From: Candidatus Levyibacteriota bacterium
GTDB taxonomy: Bacteria > Patescibacteriota > Microgenomatia > Levybacterales > UBA12049
Direction of reading: 5' to 3'
DNA: 6,624 nt
Assembly (NCBI GenBank): GCA_018061205.1
Contig: JAGOUP010000035.1
Coordinates: forward strand, 1-6,624
Under the pieces are notes generated by a model. It saw nothing but the letters and a program-made list of their open reading frames with translations, was not told the origin of the DNA and made no database searches. Shown piece by piece: positions 5,538 to 6,624 of this stretch (position 1 is the first letter of the stretch; every line of letters starts with the position of its first letter). The position numbers and the translations under genes were made by a program.

Positions 5538-5819
5538 CTATTTACCCCCTAGTAATCCTCCGAGTCCCCCTCCCATTTGTTGGAGTTTTTTGGCTGCAAC
5601 TTCTTGAGATTTTTTAATTGCTTCATTTACCGCATCACGGATATCTTCATCAGATCTTCCATTTGATTGGATGCTTTGAATTTTTTGATCACCGGTGATA
5701 ACAATGACCACACCACTTTTTTCGATTTCTAAAATCTCCTGTTGCAATGCTTTTTGAATAGCCATAGCCTGATCCCGCATTTTTTTGAGTTCACCTAGTT
5801 GTGAAAATGGATTCATCAT
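5538..5819 (-). CDS. YbaB/EbfC family nucleoid-associated protein
   Basis: A small DNA-binding, dimeric nucleoid protein; in other bacteria this family is encoded between dnaX and recR. The 93-residue product has the usual plan: a helical start (FSQLGELKKMRDQAMAIQKALQQEI), a strand pair (KSGVVIVITGDQKIQSIQSNG), a second helix (DEDIRDAVNEAIKKSQEVAAKKLQQM) and a glycine-rich tail (GGGLGGLLGGK). The gene begins with two ATG codons in a row. The first, at 5817-5819, has the better spacing to the strong ribosome binding site. The protein follows dnaX after 54 bp, consistent with co-transcription. The intergenic stretch 5841-5873 is almost pure A and T with a weak inverted repeat. Confidence 0.95.
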   Translation of the reverse strand: MMNPFSQLGELKKMRDQAMAIQKALQQEILEIEKSGVVIVITGDQKIQSIQSNGRSDEDIRDAVNEAIKKSQEVAAKKLQQMGGGLGGLLGGK

Positions 5820-5826
5820 AATTACG

Positions 5827-5836
5827 TCACCTCCTT
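5827..5836 (-). promoter_or_regulatory. Strong Shine-Dalgarno sequence of the ybaB gene
   Basis: The minus strand reads AAGGAGGTGA, a long match to the anti-SD end of 16S rRNA, ending 7 bases before the first ATG. It is the only strong ribosome binding site in the window. It may allow efficient independent translation after dnaX. Confidence 0.88.
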
Positions 5837-5873
5837 AAATAATTTTTAATTTTCAATTTAAAATTTGAAATTA

Positions 5874-6624
5874 CTATGATTTTAATACTACGGAAATCAT
5901 AGTTTTCTTACCTGTTATATCTTCGCATACTTTCTCTAAAAAATCGAGGGCTTTTTTATCTGCTACTCTTTGCTGGTGAAAAGAGGATGGCGCTTCAATA
6001 ACAATTTCTCCATCTCCTTTTTGATGAATGACACAACTTCTCAAAACACCAGCCAACATATGATGCTCTCCCTTTATTTGATCGAGGAGTTTGTAAAAAA
6101 ATGCTTTATCATCCTTTATTTCTTTGTCATGCTGAACTGGTTTCAGCATCTCGGTCGTTATTTTCCTAGATTCCGGCTCGGAGGCCGGAATGACAGTAAG
6201 AGGTTGCCCCCATTCAACAATAGCCATTTCTAAAGGAAGTTGTGGTAATACTGCTGATTTTATTTCTCCATGTGCTTTGGAAAAAACTGTTACTAATTTT
6301 TTAATCGCTTCTAGATCTATATCATCCATGTCTTTTTCCTCAGATACACCTACTTTTATCAACAACAACTGATGAAGAAATACTAATAATTGCTCCAAAA
6401 AATATTTCATGTCTGTTCCTTGTTCTAAAAGTTTTTGGACTATTGCTAATGCAGCCTTTGTATCATGGTTTTTAAGAAGCAGTAACATATTTTTTACATC
6501 GGTATCAATGCTATTTGTATGGTACAAACTTTCCAACATAACACTCGTAATCTTTTTTCCTTTTGCTGACAAAACAATTCCTTCTAATACTTTTACTCCA
6601 TCTCGAAAACTGCCATCAGCAAAG
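5874..6624 (-). CDS. dnaX: DNA polymerase III gamma/tau subunit, C-terminal part (runs off right edge)
   Basis: DnaX is the ATPase subunit of the clamp loader, which places the sliding clamp on DNA and links polymerase to the helicase. The window holds the last 249 codons. The fragment opens with FADGSFRDGVKVLEGIV, the sensor-2 region (GSxRD) at the end of the AAA+ part. The domain III helical collar follows (KKITSVMLESLY...DTDVKNMLLLLKNHDTKAALAIVQKLLEQGTDMKYFLEQLL). The end (FFYKLLDQIKGEHHMLAGVLRSCVI...ITGKKTMISVVLKS) resembles the short C-terminal domain of many non-proteobacterial DnaX proteins. A TTG within the frame at 6572 is not a start, because the frame and homology continue upstream. 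Residues 144-166 of the fragment come from a 69-bp palindromic repeat insertion, in the linker between the collar and the C-terminal domain. The gene ends in TAG and is followed by ybaB. Confidence 0.95.
   Translation of the reverse strand, partial: FADGSFRDGVKVLEGIVLSAKGKKITSVMLESLYHTNSIDTDVKNMLLLLKNHDTKAALAIVQKLLEQGTDMKYFLEQLLVFLHQLLLIKVGVSEEKDMDDIDLEAIKKLVTVFSKAHGEIKSAVLPQLPLEMAIVEWGQPLTVIPASEPESRKITTEMLKPVQHDKEIKDDKAFFYKLLDQIKGEHHMLAGVLRSCVIHQKGDGEIVIEAPSSFHQQRVADKKALDFLEKVCEDITGKKTMISVVLKS
6125..6195. repeat. Palindromic repeat copy E, inserted inside dnaX
   Basis: This copy runs from TGTCAT to ATGACA. Its first stem is ATGCTGAA/TTCAGCAT (6129-6136, 6142-6149), as in copies B and C. Its second stem differs: ATTCCGGC/GCCGGAAT (6170-6177, 6184-6191), also a perfect 8 bp. 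The core 6126-6194 is 69 bp, exactly 23 codons on the dnaX strand. It reads as peptide beginning VIPASEPES and ending MLKPVQHD. Confidence 0.92.

Noticed and set aside
5841..5873. AT-rich inverted repeat between dnaX and ybaB
   Set aside because: Pairing is weak and shifted by bulges, as expected by chance in almost pure A/T sequence. It is not distinct enough to call a terminator or site.
745..6195. The dispersed repeats as a CRISPR array
   Set aside because: Copies are hundreds to thousands of bases apart, palindromic and partly inside genes, with no regular spacers and no cas genes.

Overview
The window reads as a stretch of chromosome from a low-GC, streamlined bacterium. A Patescibacteria (Candidate Phyla Radiation) member is my best guess. 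It rests on the compact layout with every gene on one strand, the general scarcity of Shine-Dalgarno (SD) sequences, a lysine- and glutamine-rich orphan protein, and a dense family of short palindromic repeats that also invades genes. This is inference; no 16S or other marker gene is present. TGA ends two genes (recR and the archaeal-type prs), and no open frame reads through TGA. The standard bacterial code therefore applies, and lineages that recode TGA as glycine or tryptophan are unlikely.

All genes are on the minus strand, so transcription runs from right to left. From the right edge the order is: the 3' part of dnaX (clamp-loader gamma/tau subunit), a YbaB/EbfC-type nucleoid protein, a bacterial-type PRPP synthetase, a second PRPP synthetase that looks archaeal (class III-like), recR, an unrecognised 247-residue hydrophilic protein, cysS (cysteinyl-tRNA synthetase), and the 5' part of a gene whose product resembles the actin-fold PilM family. 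dnaX-ybaB-recR is a classic conserved replication/repair cluster. Here the two PRPP synthetase genes have been placed between ybaB and recR.

The gaps are short (none reaches 300 bases) but structured. Four complete copies and one half copy of a 46-72 bp element occur, plus one degenerate copy. Complete copies run from TGTCAT to ATGACA and enclose two hairpins. Two copies sit in frame inside dnaX and cysS and add 23 and about 18 amino acids. One copy supplies the stop codon of the archaeal-type prs, and another abuts the start of cysS. Between the two prs genes lies a different structure: four ATTG octamers followed by four inverted AACAAT octamers, in strict 8-bp register. Two promoters are placed so close to their ATG that leaderless mRNAs are likely. 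Only ybaB has a strong SD.

Functionally, dnaX, ybaB and recR serve replication and repair. The two PRPP synthetases would make the ribose donor for nucleotide synthesis or salvage, and cysS charges tRNA. No wholly new multi-gene system is visible. The most unusual features are the repeat family, the octamer palindrome and the pairing of two unlike PRPP synthetases.
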